Of a stretch of 64,000 bases of DNA, positions 9,078 through 17,491 are shown piece by piece (within the stretch, counting starts at the first letter, position 1; every line of letters begins with the position of its first letter). Source of the stretch: Cyanobacteria bacterium FACHB-63. GTDB taxonomy: Bacteria; Cyanobacteriota; Cyanobacteriia; Leptolyngbyales; Leptolyngbyaceae. The position numbers and the translations under genes were made by a program. The notes under the pieces were generated by a model. The model saw nothing but the letters and a program-made list of their open reading frames with translations. It was not told the DNA's origin and ran no database searches. Location of the stretch: positions 248,001-312,000 of the forward strand of contig JACJNX010000061.1 in the NCBI GenBank assembly GCA_014695255.1, given 5' to 3'.

Positions 9078-10811
9078 TCAAAAGGGGTGCGATCGTAATT
9101 GAGATTGCACCTCAATCTGTCGAATTGGCAGCGTCACCACAAGTTCTGCACCCTGCAACGGCATCGATCGACATTTCAAACTGCCATGATGCTGCTGAGT
9201 CACAATCTGATAGCTCATGGCTAACCCCATTCCCGTGCCTTGACCGATCGGCTTAGTCGTAAAGAACGGATCAAATATGTGAGCCTGCTCTGTTTCGGCA
9301 ATCCCCACGCCGTTATCAATAATCCGAATCTGGACTTGCTCGGCATCGACTCGCTCGGTGTAAATTTCGATCGTCGGCTGTTGGTGATGCGCTAACCATT
9401 GCGGGTTTTGAATTGCCATTTCTAACGCATCGATCGCATTTGTGATAATTTGCAGAACTACCTGATTCAGCGAACCCGCAAAGCAATCGATTCTGGGTAG
9501 CTCAGCGTAATTCCTCGTAACTTTAATTTTGTATCCCTGATAGTCCTGATTTAAACGACTCTGCAAAATCGTCAGTGTACTTTCGATGCCATCATGAATA
9601 TTGACTCGCTTCAATGCTGCTTCATCAAGCCGGGAAAACGTCCGCAACGATAAAACAATGTCTTGAATTCGTTCTGCACCCGTCCGCATCGAATTTAGCA
9701 GCTTCTCTAAATCACTAGAAATAAACTCAAGATCAATCTCCGCAATTCGTTCCTCAACTTCTGGATGCGGCTGCGGATGATGCTTCTGATAGAGATGAAT
9801 TAAGTCAAAAATATCAGCAAAATAATCATTAGCGTGACACAGATTGCCATAGATAAAGCTAATGGGATTGTTGATCTCGTGAGCAATGCCTGCCACAAGC
9901 TGACCCAGTGAGGACATTTTCTCACTGTGAATGAGTTGCGCTTGAGTCCGTTTGAGTTCCTCCAACGTATTTTCAAGATCGATCGCTTGCTGTCTTAGCT
10001 GTGCTTCCGATCGACGTAAAGCTTCTTCATTGACTTTACGATCGGTCACATCCAGAATGACACCATCCCATAGAACTGAGCCATCTGCCTGTCGCTCTGG
10101 TTTTGACTGTGCCTGAATCCAAATCAGCTTGCCGGATGGAGCAATCATCCGCCCTGACCAATGCCAGGGTTGAAGCGTTGTTGCGGACTGCCGAGTCGAT
10201 TCCCAAAGCTTTGCTCGATCCTCAAAATGAACCTGGTTCATCAGGAGATTAGAATTGTGATAAATCTGCTCCGGTTCTAGCTCAAACAACTCTTGAGAGA
10301 ATGCGCTGACGTAGGGAAAACTGGCTTCACCCTCCAGTGATAGTCGAAATTGATACAGCACCCCTGGGATATTAGCGGCAAGTCTTTGAAACCGGGCTTC
10401 ACTACGCTGTAAGGCGATCTGGGCATACTTACGAGCGCTAATATCGCGAACAATTACTAAAGCTTCCTGCTCACTGCAGCGCGTCACCCGCACTTCTTCG
10501 TACTGCCAATGTCCATCGACTTCAAGTTCTTGTTCGTAGACCTGTACTTCATTCGTGACGATCGCTCGCTCCACGTAAACCATCCGCTGGGCTGCGAGGT
10601 GAGGCGGCAAAATTTCCCAGAGAAACTTCCCCCGCCAGTCTACCCCCGCGCTAAACAGCGGAAACGCTACCGATCGCGGAACGTGAAAATCTAAACAAAC
10701 TCCTGCTCGATTCAATCGCAGCATGATATCTGGAATCGCCTCTAGCAAGAGTTGATAGCTGCGATCGTCTTGGTTAGAAACGAGGTAATTCCGGTCGTTA
10801 ATACTCATCAC
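9078..10811 (-). CDS. PAS-domain sensor histidine kinase
   Basis: 577 residues, cytoplasmic: no membrane segments. Two PAS regions (about 20-130 and 140-260) precede a short coiled coil, a HisKA box GQLVAGIAHEINNPISF with phospho-acceptor H311, and a HATPase_c domain with DNGVGIAETEQ, FDPFFTTKPIGQGTGMGL. No receiver domain and no adjacent response regulator, so it is an orphan kinase. It converges on the sugar ATPase gene with an 11-base gap. The H-box and ATPase regions closely resemble the kinase at 48037-49386, so the two are paralogues. The signal sensed is unknown. Confidence 0.88.
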   Translation of the reverse strand: MMSINDRNYLVSNQDDRSYQLLLEAIPDIMLRLNRAGVCLDFHVPRSVAFPLFSAGVDWRGKFLWEILPPHLAAQRMVYVERAIVTNEVQVYEQELEVDGHWQYEEVRVTRCSEQEALVIVRDISARKYAQIALQRSEARFQRLAANIPGVLYQFRLSLEGEASFPYVSAFSQELFELEPEQIYHNSNLLMNQVHFEDRAKLWESTRQSATTLQPWHWSGRMIAPSGKLIWIQAQSKPERQADGSVLWDGVILDVTDRKVNEEALRRSEAQLRQQAIDLENTLEELKRTQAQLIHSEKMSSLGQLVAGIAHEINNPISFIYGNLCHANDYFADIFDLIHLYQKHHPQPHPEVEERIAEIDLEFISSDLEKLLNSMRTGAERIQDIVLSLRTFSRLDEAALKRVNIHDGIESTLTILQSRLNQDYQGYKIKVTRNYAELPRIDCFAGSLNQVVLQIITNAIDALEMAIQNPQWLAHHQQPTIEIYTERVDAEQVQIRIIDNGVGIAETEQAHIFDPFFTTKPIGQGTGMGLAMSYQIVTQQHHGSLKCRSMPLQGAELVVTLPIRQIEVQSQLRSHPF

Positions 10812-10924
10812 CCAATTTTCAAGCAGGATTGTTTCGTAAAGTTCCCGATTTTTGCGGCTCTCCTACCGTGACCAGAAGTGCTACAAATCACACTCAATCT
10901 TGGTTGCTTACGTGCGCCCATACA

Positions 10925-10960
10925 TTGACAGAGGCGGACTTTGGGCGATCGCTATATAAT
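10925..10960 (+). promoter_or_regulatory. Candidate promoter for the PBP/DUF4912 gene
   Basis: A perfect TATAAT lies at 10955-10960, 52 bases before the ATG at 11013. A perfect TTGACA lies at 10925-10930 but the spacing is 24 bases, too long for a standard sigma-70 pair. The -10 element is plausible; whether the TTGACA contributes is doubtful. A HIP1 octamer sits between them. Confidence 0.35.
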
Positions 10961-11012
10961 ACGTTGCAACTTCTATTTTAATCTGCACTGGTGTTAAGAG
11001 GCGTTTGAATTA

Positions 11013-14000
11013 ATGTTGCCAAATCAGAAATCGTCTGCGCTCGGTTTTGCTCTGTTATTGACCACGGTTGTGGCAGCAAAACCTCTCGAACCGCTCGTTG
11101 CTCCTCCAACTTTGGCTCAAACCGCACCGCCGACCTTTCCCCTTCCGTCTTCTGTCCCCGCTGGAACCACCGTGCAGATTGATGGTTCAAGCAGCATGGC
11201 GACCACTAATCAAGCGCTGAAACAGCGGTTTGAAAGTCAATTTTCGGGCAGCAAAATCAATCTCAACTATTCGGGAAGCGCTGCTGGACTGCAAGCCCTC
11301 CGCGATGGCAAGGTTGATTTGGCTGCGATCGGGCGATCGTTGACGCAATCAGAGCGCAATCAGGGATTGGTTCCTGTTGCGGTTGGACGCGGCAAGATTG
11401 CGCTAATCATCAGCCCAGAAAATTCCTTTAGAGGCAGTATCACGGTACCGCAGTTTGTAAAAGTTGTCCGGGGTGAAATTACGGATTGGTCGGAATTAGG
11501 CGGCACACCGGGACGGATTCGCTTTATCGATCGACCTGACCTGAGCGATACTCGTACTGCCTTTCGCAACTATTCTGTCTTCATCAACACGCCATATCAA
11601 GTTGGCGCTACCGCAGCCCGAACGGGTGAAGATAGCACTCAAGCTGTGGCTCAACAGCTTGGCAAAGACGGACTCAGTTTCGCGCCTGCCAATCAAGTTC
11701 TAAACCAGGCAAATCTGCGGATTGTGCCGATGCACAACACCTTACCCACTGATTCGCGCTATCCCTTTTCACAGCCCTTTTACTACGTTCACAAAGCCAA
11801 TCCCTCTCCGGGTGCAGCCGCGTTCTTGGGCTACACGACTGCAAACTCAGGAGTAGAAGCCACTCGTGCCGCTGAAACCGATCCGGCTTCGTTGGCTATC
11901 AATTCAGAGGCGGTGCTGGCGGCAGGAAGTGCCACAGCAGGTGCATTAAATTCGGGCGCTAGTGCCCCCACAGCCTCACCCGCTGGCGCATCGCCTGCCG
12001 CAGCATCGAGCGCTTCTGGTGCGGCTTCTGGCACATCAGGCGCAACGGCTCCCAGTCCAGCCTCCGGTACATCGACCTCTGACGCATCGACATCAGGCGC
12101 ATCGGATGCAGCACCCCTCGCCACAAATCCAACCAACTCCCGAAATGATGGTGGTGTTCCGGGCTGGCTTTGGTGGCTGTTGCCGCTGGGACTTGCCGCA
12201 CTTTTAATCGGCTGGCTGCTGCGTCGTCGCTCAACCCCTGCGGCGACAGAAGCCCTACCGCCGCCTCGACCTGCCACCCCACCGCCACCCCCGCCTCTGA
12301 TGAACCCTTCGACTTCAGATGGCAGTCTGGCATCGCGTGCGGGTTCGGTGATTAATTCCGATCGAGCCGCGATCTCAGAAGTTCAACCCCCCACGGTTTC
12401 TCCTGCTGTGGTTGGAGGAGCAGCACTGGCGGGAGCGGGAGCCACTTCGGTGATTTCCGATCAAGCAGAGCCGACAGAACCGCCTGAAGCTCCAGTGTCG
12501 ATTGCAGAACCGCCTGCGATCGTTGCTGAATCTCCTGAGCCGATCGAGCCACCTGTGATTGCAGAATCGACTCCGGTTCCCGATCGTCCCCTGGTTGAAA
12601 TTCGTGAAATGCCAGCGGTCGAGACTCCGACTTTGCATTCTCCTACGATTGAGCCACCGGAAGCGCCACCAGAAGTTAACTTGCCAACGGGAGCAATTCT
12701 TGGCGGAATGGCTGGACTGGGAGCAGCCGCCCTGATGCGTGAGGAATCGGATAACCTGTCTGAACCCGAATCGCTCACGTCTTTAGACGCGATCGAGCCG
12801 CTCGAAGGAGCCGAAGTTGTTCCCCTCGATCAGCCTGCGATCGAACTGAACCTGGATGATGCACCCAGTAGCGTTGACGAACTCGCACCCGTTGCATTCG
12901 ATGAATCCCTCACGTCTTTAGATACGATCGAGCCGCTCGATGAGGTCGAAGATGCGCCGCTCGACTTGCCCTCGATTGAACTGGATCTCGATGACGCGCC
13001 CACCGTGGACGAACTTCCGCTGATTTCAGCTCCGGATGTAGATTATGTGCAGCTCGATTTAGATGCGGCTGTCCCTGAAGCGACGATCGTTGATCCGCTT
13101 GGAACGCTTGATGCTGAAAGTGTGATTCCGGGGCTTGCGGCATTCGGTGGAGCAGCAGCACTCTCAGGACTCGGAGCCACTGAATCGACTGTAGGGAATG
13201 AGACTGCGTTCGTGGAACCGACAGTCATTGAAGCAACGTCTCCTGAAGCGACAACCGCTCCGTCCGAACTTTCTGAAATGGATGCGGGCACAGATCTCGA
13301 AACCGATGAATTCGAGACAATGGATACGAGCACCGATGAGACCGATACGATCGCTGAAGAACCGTCTACGAGGATTGGCGCAACTACCGTTGCAGCACTC
13401 GGTGGAATGGGACTTGTGGCAGGATTGGCAAACCGGAGCGATGCAGGTCAAACTGATGTCGAGGCAGCGCGATTTGATCTTGGACAAACGGATTTTTCTA
13501 GCGAAACGTTAGCCTCAGTCGATGAAGGCTTACCGGAATTACCCGATGGCTATGGAGAAAGCCGAATCGTGCTGATGCCCCGTGATCCGCAATGGGCGTA
13601 TGCGTACTGGGACATTCCCAACGAACATAGATCAGAACTGCGTAATCAAGGTGGACAAGCGCTCGTTTTACGTCTGGCTGATGTTACTGATATCGATCTG
13701 ACGCATCAAAGTCCCCACAACTTGCAGCAATTTGAATGTGATGAACTCGCCCGCGATTGGTATGTCCCCATTCCGGTGAGCGATCGCGATTACCTGATCG
13801 AAATTGGCTACCTTACGGGAGACGGAGGCTGGTTGATTTTGGCACGATCGTTGCCTGTTCGAATTCCGCCCGTGTATCCGTCTACTTGGGAGTACGAGCA
13901 GTTTGCAACCGTTCCTTGGGGCAACAATTTGCGGGGTCAAGCTCCCTTGACGCTGCCCTCACCTTTGGAGGAGCGCGATTTGGTGGTCGCCCCAAATGCG

Positions 14001-14507
14001 ATGTATGATCGGATATTCGATTTATCTCAAGGTGCAGAACTTCAGCGAATTGCAGGGTCGATTTTTGGCTCCATGCAGCAAGTTCCCGTTGATCGTTCGG
14101 TCGCGTTTCCGTCTGGTGCAGGACTACTGCCTCCCACTGCTTCCGGCATTACTTCTGGCATTGCTGGAATGTCTGGGATCGGCCTGTCTGGAGCCGGATT
14201 ATTCTCTGGCAGTGCCGTACCGATTCGCCCCCGTCGATTCTGGCTGGTTGCGGATGCTGAACTGATTGTGTATGGTGCAACGGAACCGGATGCGACCGTA
14301 ACGATCGCAGGCGAAACGATTCCGCTCAATCCAGATGGAACCTTTCGATTCCAAATGTCGTTCCAAGATGGTTTAATCGATTATCCGATCTTGGCAGTGG
14401 CAAAAGATGGAGCGCAAACGCGATCAATTCATCTGAAGTTCACCCGCGATACACCAAGCCGAAACACTAACACCAAAGACGAAGCCATTGACGAATGGCA
14501 ATCATAA
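11013..14507 (+). CDS. Chimeric protein: PstS-like periplasmic domain, membrane segment, acidic repeats and DUF4912
   Basis: 1164 residues. Order of parts: signal peptide (about 1-35); a phosphate-binding-protein-like domain (about 45-275) with VQIDGSSSMATTNQALKQRF and AAIGRSLTQSERNQG; an Ala/Ser/Pro/Thr-rich linker (about 285-380); a membrane segment with WWLLPLGLAALLIGWLL then RRR (about 383-405); a long acidic, Pro-rich region with duplicated units (ESLTSLDAIEPLEG and ESLTSLDTIEPLDE) to about 835; a DUF4912 domain (about 848-970: IVLMPRDPQWAYAYWDI, LPVRIPPVYPSTWEYEQF); and a final beta-rich segment (about 1075-1150). The arginines after the membrane segment suggest the PBP part is outside and DUF4912 inside. 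The function is not known: a transmembrane sensor or scaffold is an inference. Its stop is 13 bases before the ccaA start, so the two may be one transcript. Confidence 0.8.
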   Translation: MLPNQKSSALGFALLLTTVVAAKPLEPLVAPPTLAQTAPPTFPLPSSVPAGTTVQIDGSSSMATTNQALKQRFESQFSGSKINLNYSGSAAGLQALRDGKVDLAAIGRSLTQSERNQGLVPVAVGRGKIALIISPENSFRGSITVPQFVKVVRGEITDWSELGGTPGRIRFIDRPDLSDTRTAFRNYSVFINTPYQVGATAARTGEDSTQAVAQQLGKDGLSFAPANQVLNQANLRIVPMHNTLPTDSRYPFSQPFYYVHKANPSPGAAAFLGYTTANSGVEATRAAETDPASLAINSEAVLAAGSATAGALNSGASAPTASPAGASPAAASSASGAASGTSGATAPSPASGTSTSDASTSGASDAAPLATNPTNSRNDGGVPGWLWWLLPLGLAALLIGWLLRRRSTPAATEALPPPRPATPPPPPPLMNPSTSDGSLASRAGSVINSDRAAISEVQPPTVSPAVVGGAALAGAGATSVISDQAEPTEPPEAPVSIAEPPAIVAESPEPIEPPVIAESTPVPDRPLVEIREMPAVETPTLHSPTIEPPEAPPEVNLPTGAILGGMAGLGAAALMREESDNLSEPESLTSLDAIEPLEGAEVVPLDQPAIELNLDDAPSSVDELAPVAFDESLTSLDTIEPLDEVEDAPLDLPSIELDLDDAPTVDELPLISAPDVDYVQLDLDAAVPEATIVDPLGTLDAESVIPGLAAFGGAAALSGLGATESTVGNETAFVEPTVIEATSPEATTAPSELSEMDAGTDLETDEFETMDTSTDETDTIAEEPSTRIGATTVAALGGMGLVAGLANRSDAGQTDVEAARFDLGQTDFSSETLASVDEGLPELPDGYGESRIVLMPRDPQWAYAYWDIPNEHRSELRNQGGQALVLRLADVTDIDLTHQSPHNLQQFECDELARDWYVPIPVSDRDYLIEIGYLTGDGGWLILARSLPVRIPPVYPSTWEYEQFATVPWGNNLRGQAPLTLPSPLEERDLVVAPNAMYDRIFDLSQGAELQRIAGSIFGSMQQVPVDRSVAFPSGAGLLPPTASGITSGIAGMSGIGLSGAGLFSGSAVPIRPRRFWLVADAELIVYGATEPDATVTIAGETIPLNPDGTFRFQMSFQDGLIDYPILAVAKDGAQTRSIHLKFTRDTPSRNTNTKDEAIDEWQS

Positions 14508-14520
14508 CTGGAAGGGAGCG

Positions 14521-15375
14521 ATGAAAAAGTTAATTCAAGGACACCGACAATTTCGAGAGAGTTACGTTCCGAAACACCTGGATCAGCTAGAAGAACTGTC
14601 GCACGGTCAAAAACCGCGTGTTCTATTTATTACCTGCTCTGACTCCCGCATTGATCCAAATTTGATTACTCAAGCGGATATCGGTGATCTATTTATCATT
14701 CGCAATGCTGGAAATATTATTCCACCGTATGGCGCGGCGAACGGTGGAGAAGGGGCAGCGGTTGAATATGCAATTAATGCCCTGGATATTCAGCAAATTA
14801 TTGTCTGTGGTCACTCTCACTGCGGCGCGATGAAGGGCTTGTTACAGCTTGGCAAGCTTGAAGAAGAAATGCCGCTGGTGTATGAATGGCTGAAGCATTC
14901 GGAAGCGACTCGGCGATTGGTAAGGGAGAATTACAGTCAGTACAGCGGCGAACAACTGTTAGAGATTACGATCGCCGAAAACGTTCTCACCCAAATCGAG
15001 AATCTCAAAACCTATCCAGTTGTGCACTCGCGTTTGTACCAACGCAAACTCGAAATTTTTGCCTGGGTTTATCACATTGAAACCGGGGAAGTTCTCGCGT
15101 TTGATCCAGACACTCATGCGTATGTTCCGCCTCAAAGCCAGCTATCGATCCGAGAGCGCGGCGAAGTGGTTCCCAAACAATACGCAAAAACGAGCGCTCC
15201 GCCTGTTGCGTGTGAGTTAGTCCCGGATGCGCCTTCATCCTCGAACGGAAACGGAAAATCGCCAGAACCCGCCCGACAACCCGTTCGCGCTGAAGTGCCT
15301 GTTGAGTCGATGCCTTGGCTGACCCCGGAACAAGCCGAGCGTATTTATCGCGGCTCAGTCGCTCGACGAAAATAA
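14521..15375 (+). CDS. ccaA: Beta-class carbonic anhydrase, carboxysomal CcaA/IcfA type
   Basis: 284 residues. Interconverts CO2 and bicarbonate; in beta-carboxysomes this enzyme feeds CO2 to Rubisco. Zinc ligands and catalytic residues are present: C39, D41 and R43 in TCSDSRIDP, and H98 and C101 in CGHSHCGAM. A C-terminal extension of about 85 residues ends with LTPEQAERIYRG, resembling the tail of carboxysomal CcaA proteins, which anchors to CcmM. The ATG at 14521 is preceded by a strong ribosome-binding site (GGAAGGGAG, 5 bases before the start), so the in-frame TTG at 14488 that overlaps the upstream gene is rejected. No ccm genes are nearby. Confidence 0.92.
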   Translation: MKKLIQGHRQFRESYVPKHLDQLEELSHGQKPRVLFITCSDSRIDPNLITQADIGDLFIIRNAGNIIPPYGAANGGEGAAVEYAINALDIQQIIVCGHSHCGAMKGLLQLGKLEEEMPLVYEWLKHSEATRRLVRENYSQYSGEQLLEITIAENVLTQIENLKTYPVVHSRLYQRKLEIFAWVYHIETGEVLAFDPDTHAYVPPQSQLSIRERGEVVPKQYAKTSAPPVACELVPDAPSSSNGNGKSPEPARQPVRAEVPVESMPWLTPEQAERIYRGSVARRK

Positions 15376-15432
15376 ATGCTGAGAGAATCGCGATCGTTCC
15401 AAAGGTGGGGCGATCGCCGCTTTCTGCTTCCT

Positions 15433-15933
15433 CTAGCTCAACACGCTAGACCATCCGATCGTTGACAGCATAATCAGATTGCTGCACCAAAATAAGCCTA
15501 AAATCCACAACAGTACAGTCATCCCTTTGCGGCTTGCAGAATTCCTAGAGATTTGACTAATGCATTGTTGCGATCGCCAAAGTTGCCAGATGCGAAAGAT
15601 GGTGTACACCGTTCCGATTGCGATCACTAAACTGGGAACTCCAAGACTGCTAGAAATTTGCTCGGTCAGAATTTGAATGATTAATGTAGCCAGATAAAGC
15701 CCCAGAATTTTGCGGATTTGGGAATGTTTGAACCAGACTATCCAGGCAATGCCGGGGAGAATTATGCCCAGAGTGATTGCCAGCCACATCCAAACGCCCA
15801 TAAAACGACGTTCTGCATCGTTAAAGTGAATGGTTTGAGCGATCGGTACCGCTTGTATGCTGATGAGCCAACCGAGAGCGATCGTCAGCAATGTGGCGAA
15901 CAGCACAAACGAAAAGACCGTTTTCCAAGACAT
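15433..15933 (-). CDS. Small integral membrane protein, unknown function
   Basis: 166 residues from ATG at 15933; a GTG at 15954 could add 7. Four or five hydrophobic segments are visible (about residues 6-24, 45-65, 75-95, 100-118 and 140-160). No family recognised. It is convergent with ccaA and followed on the same strand, in transcription order, by nothing closely linked. The even spread of membrane segments supports a real gene. Confidence 0.6.
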   Translation of the reverse strand: MSWKTVFSFVLFATLLTIALGWLISIQAVPIAQTIHFNDAERRFMGVWMWLAITLGIILPGIAWIVWFKHSQIRKILGLYLATLIIQILTEQISSSLGVPSLVIAIGTVYTIFRIWQLWRSQQCISQISRNSASRKGMTVLLWILGLFWCSNLIMLSTIGWSSVLS

Positions 15934-15985
15934 ACAAGCAGAGTGACACTGCACCTAGACTAAGGCTTAAAGACAATCTTCTCCT

Positions 15986-17011
15986 CTATTGCAAGGATGA
16001 ATCCATTAGATTGCACAGCTTGTAGACAGTTCTGGCGGCAACATTTCCATCCCATTCAGCATTCCCGATTTCAACCACATCAAAGCCAATCACCTCACGT
16101 CCACTGTTAACGACTTCGCGGAACAAACAGAAAGCTTGCTCTAGCTCCAATCCGCCGGGCACAGGCGTTCCAGTCGTCGGGCAAAGCTTCGGATCAAAGC
16201 CATCGACATCCACGCTGATATAAACTTCTCGCGGCAGTTCTGCCACGATCTGCTGACAAGTTTCAAGCCAAGGCACACCCGCGTATTGTTTCTGTTTCAG
16301 CATCGAATCATAGTAGGTTGAGATTCGACCATTAGAATCGCGAATCAGGTTTACTTCATCTAAGCAGACATCGCGAATTCCAACTTGCACAAGCTTGGTC
16401 ATTTGTGGCAGTTTCAGCACGTTGTACATGATTGAGGCGTGCGAATACTCGAAGCCTTCGTAAGCTTGGCGCAAATCTGCATGAGCATCAATGTGCAGAA
16501 TGCCAAAATTCTCGTGATGTTGGGCGATCGCTCTGAGATACCCCAACGGCACACTATGATCACCGCCGACCACTGCGACTCGTTTTCCTTGCTGAAGGGC
16601 GCGATCGCTCTGTTCAAATAGCCATTGATTCAGCGCTTCACCCGCTTGATTGATTGTTTCGAGTAGCTGAGAGAGTTCTGAATCTAGCTGCTCTCCAATG
16701 GATAAGCGATCGATAATCTTCGCGGCATCGGCTCGGAGGCGATCGGAGCGATCGAGAATTGTTTGTGAAATCTCAGGCATAAAGATGCCTTGCTTCCATC
16801 CGTTCGGGTTGTCGAAGTCATACAAATCAAGCTGCGACGAAGCATTCAGCATTGCTTCTACACCTCGCGCAGTTCCAGCATTGTAAGAAACCGTTACTTC
16901 CCAGGGCACACCCAACACAATCAACTTTGCCGAGTCATAGTCGAACGGCAAGCCGAACAATCGACCCATGACACCTACGCCACTCGGATCATAGTTCTGT
17001 AAATCTGTCAT
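15986..17011 (-). CDS. speB: Ureohydrolase family protein (agmatinase/arginase-like)
   Basis: 341 residues. Binuclear manganese (or nickel) centre motifs are complete: GGDHS at 149-153 with H152, IDAHAD at 174-179 (D175, H177, D179) and SVDVDGFDP with D268 and D270. The family hydrolyses guanidino groups to urea: agmatine to putrescine, arginine to ornithine, or, in some cyanobacterial members such as Synechocystis Sll1077, free guanidine. The substrate cannot be assigned from these motifs. The next gene upstream is hicB, 11 bases away, but an operonic link is probably accidental. Confidence 0.85.
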   Translation of the reverse strand: MTDLQNYDPSGVGVMGRLFGLPFDYDSAKLIVLGVPWEVTVSYNAGTARGVEAMLNASSQLDLYDFDNPNGWKQGIFMPEISQTILDRSDRLRADAAKIIDRLSIGEQLDSELSQLLETINQAGEALNQWLFEQSDRALQQGKRVAVVGGDHSVPLGYLRAIAQHHENFGILHIDAHADLRQAYEGFEYSHASIMYNVLKLPQMTKLVQVGIRDVCLDEVNLIRDSNGRISTYYDSMLKQKQYAGVPWLETCQQIVAELPREVYISVDVDGFDPKLCPTTGTPVPGGLELEQAFCLFREVVNSGREVIGFDVVEIGNAEWDGNVAARTVYKLCNLMDSSLQ

Positions 17012-17022
17012 TTTTTGGGTTC

Positions 17023-17247
17023 CTATACAGTTTGAAGCGTTTTTCCAAGGGTTTGCGGTTCAGGTAAGGGTTCGCCTTCTGCAATCGCTGATTCGACTAA
17101 TAGTTCCAGCCCTTCCTGTGCATTCTGAAGGGCTTCTTCATAAGTTTCGCCGTGAGTATGGCAATATTCTCCCCATTCCGGCAAACTCACCACATAACAC
17201 TGATCCTCATCCGACCATTGAATTAGGATGCTGTAGCGATAGTTCAT
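17023..17247 (-). CDS. hicB: HicB-family antitoxin
   Basis: 74 residues with the HicB partial RNase H-like fold: YSILIQWSDEDQCYVVSLPE, then HTHGETYEEALQNAQEGLEL. It lacks the C-terminal ribbon-helix-helix found in longer HicB proteins, so it is the short type. The ribosome-binding site AGGAGG lies inside the end of the hicA remnant immediately upstream, so the two were translationally coupled. The reading frame is intact while hicA is not; it would now be an orphan antitoxin. Confidence 0.88.
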   Translation of the reverse strand: MNYRYSILIQWSDEDQCYVVSLPEWGEYCHTHGETYEEALQNAQEGLELLVESAIAEGEPLPEPQTLGKTLQTV

Positions 17248-17249
17248 CT

Positions 17250-17469
17250 TTAGGGTTCCTCCTGATTTTGTTTACTCTCTACCTGCACGATCGCTTCGTA
17301 AACATCCTTCTCCTGATAAGCCTTAGCATCAGATCCATCTTTTCCAGACAGCGTTAGTTTGCCAGAAAGGAAGTGGATGTGACCATTTTGTATGACTTCC
17401 TTTTCCGAGTTCGCTTGTAAAGCCTGCTTTTAACAGCAAAGTTTTTAGCTCTCGAATCTTCTTCGGCAT
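17250..17469 (-). pseudogene. hicA: hicA mRNA-interferase toxin, broken by a one-base frameshift
   Basis: From ATG at 17469 the frame reads MPKKIRELKTLLLKAGFTSE then LGKGSHTKWSHPL, a clear HicA start including the catalytic-histidine motif GSHTKW. The frame then runs into unrelated residues and stops at 17329 after 46 codons. In the +1 frame from about 17370 the rest of HicA continues: LSGKLTLSGKDGSDAKAYQ, then EKDVYEAIVQVE, with TAA at 17250-17252. Total length 220 bases is one more than a multiple of three, so a single inserted base near 17366-17373 explains it. The three residues before hicB fit the standard hicAB order. A sequencing error is the alternative explanation. Confidence 0.82.
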
Positions 17470-17491
17470 CCTTGTTCTACTGATTCTTCTC

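Noticed and set aside
10925-10930. TTGACA as a -35 element for the PBP/DUF4912 gene
   Set aside because: The 24-base spacing to TATAAT is too long for a standard promoter; kept only as a low-confidence candidate.
11831-12333. Two long antisense frames, Ala/Val-rich and His/Arg-rich, opposite the PBP/DUF4912 gene
   Set aside because: They mirror the low-complexity Ala/Ser/Pro linker of the real gene and have no recognisable domain.
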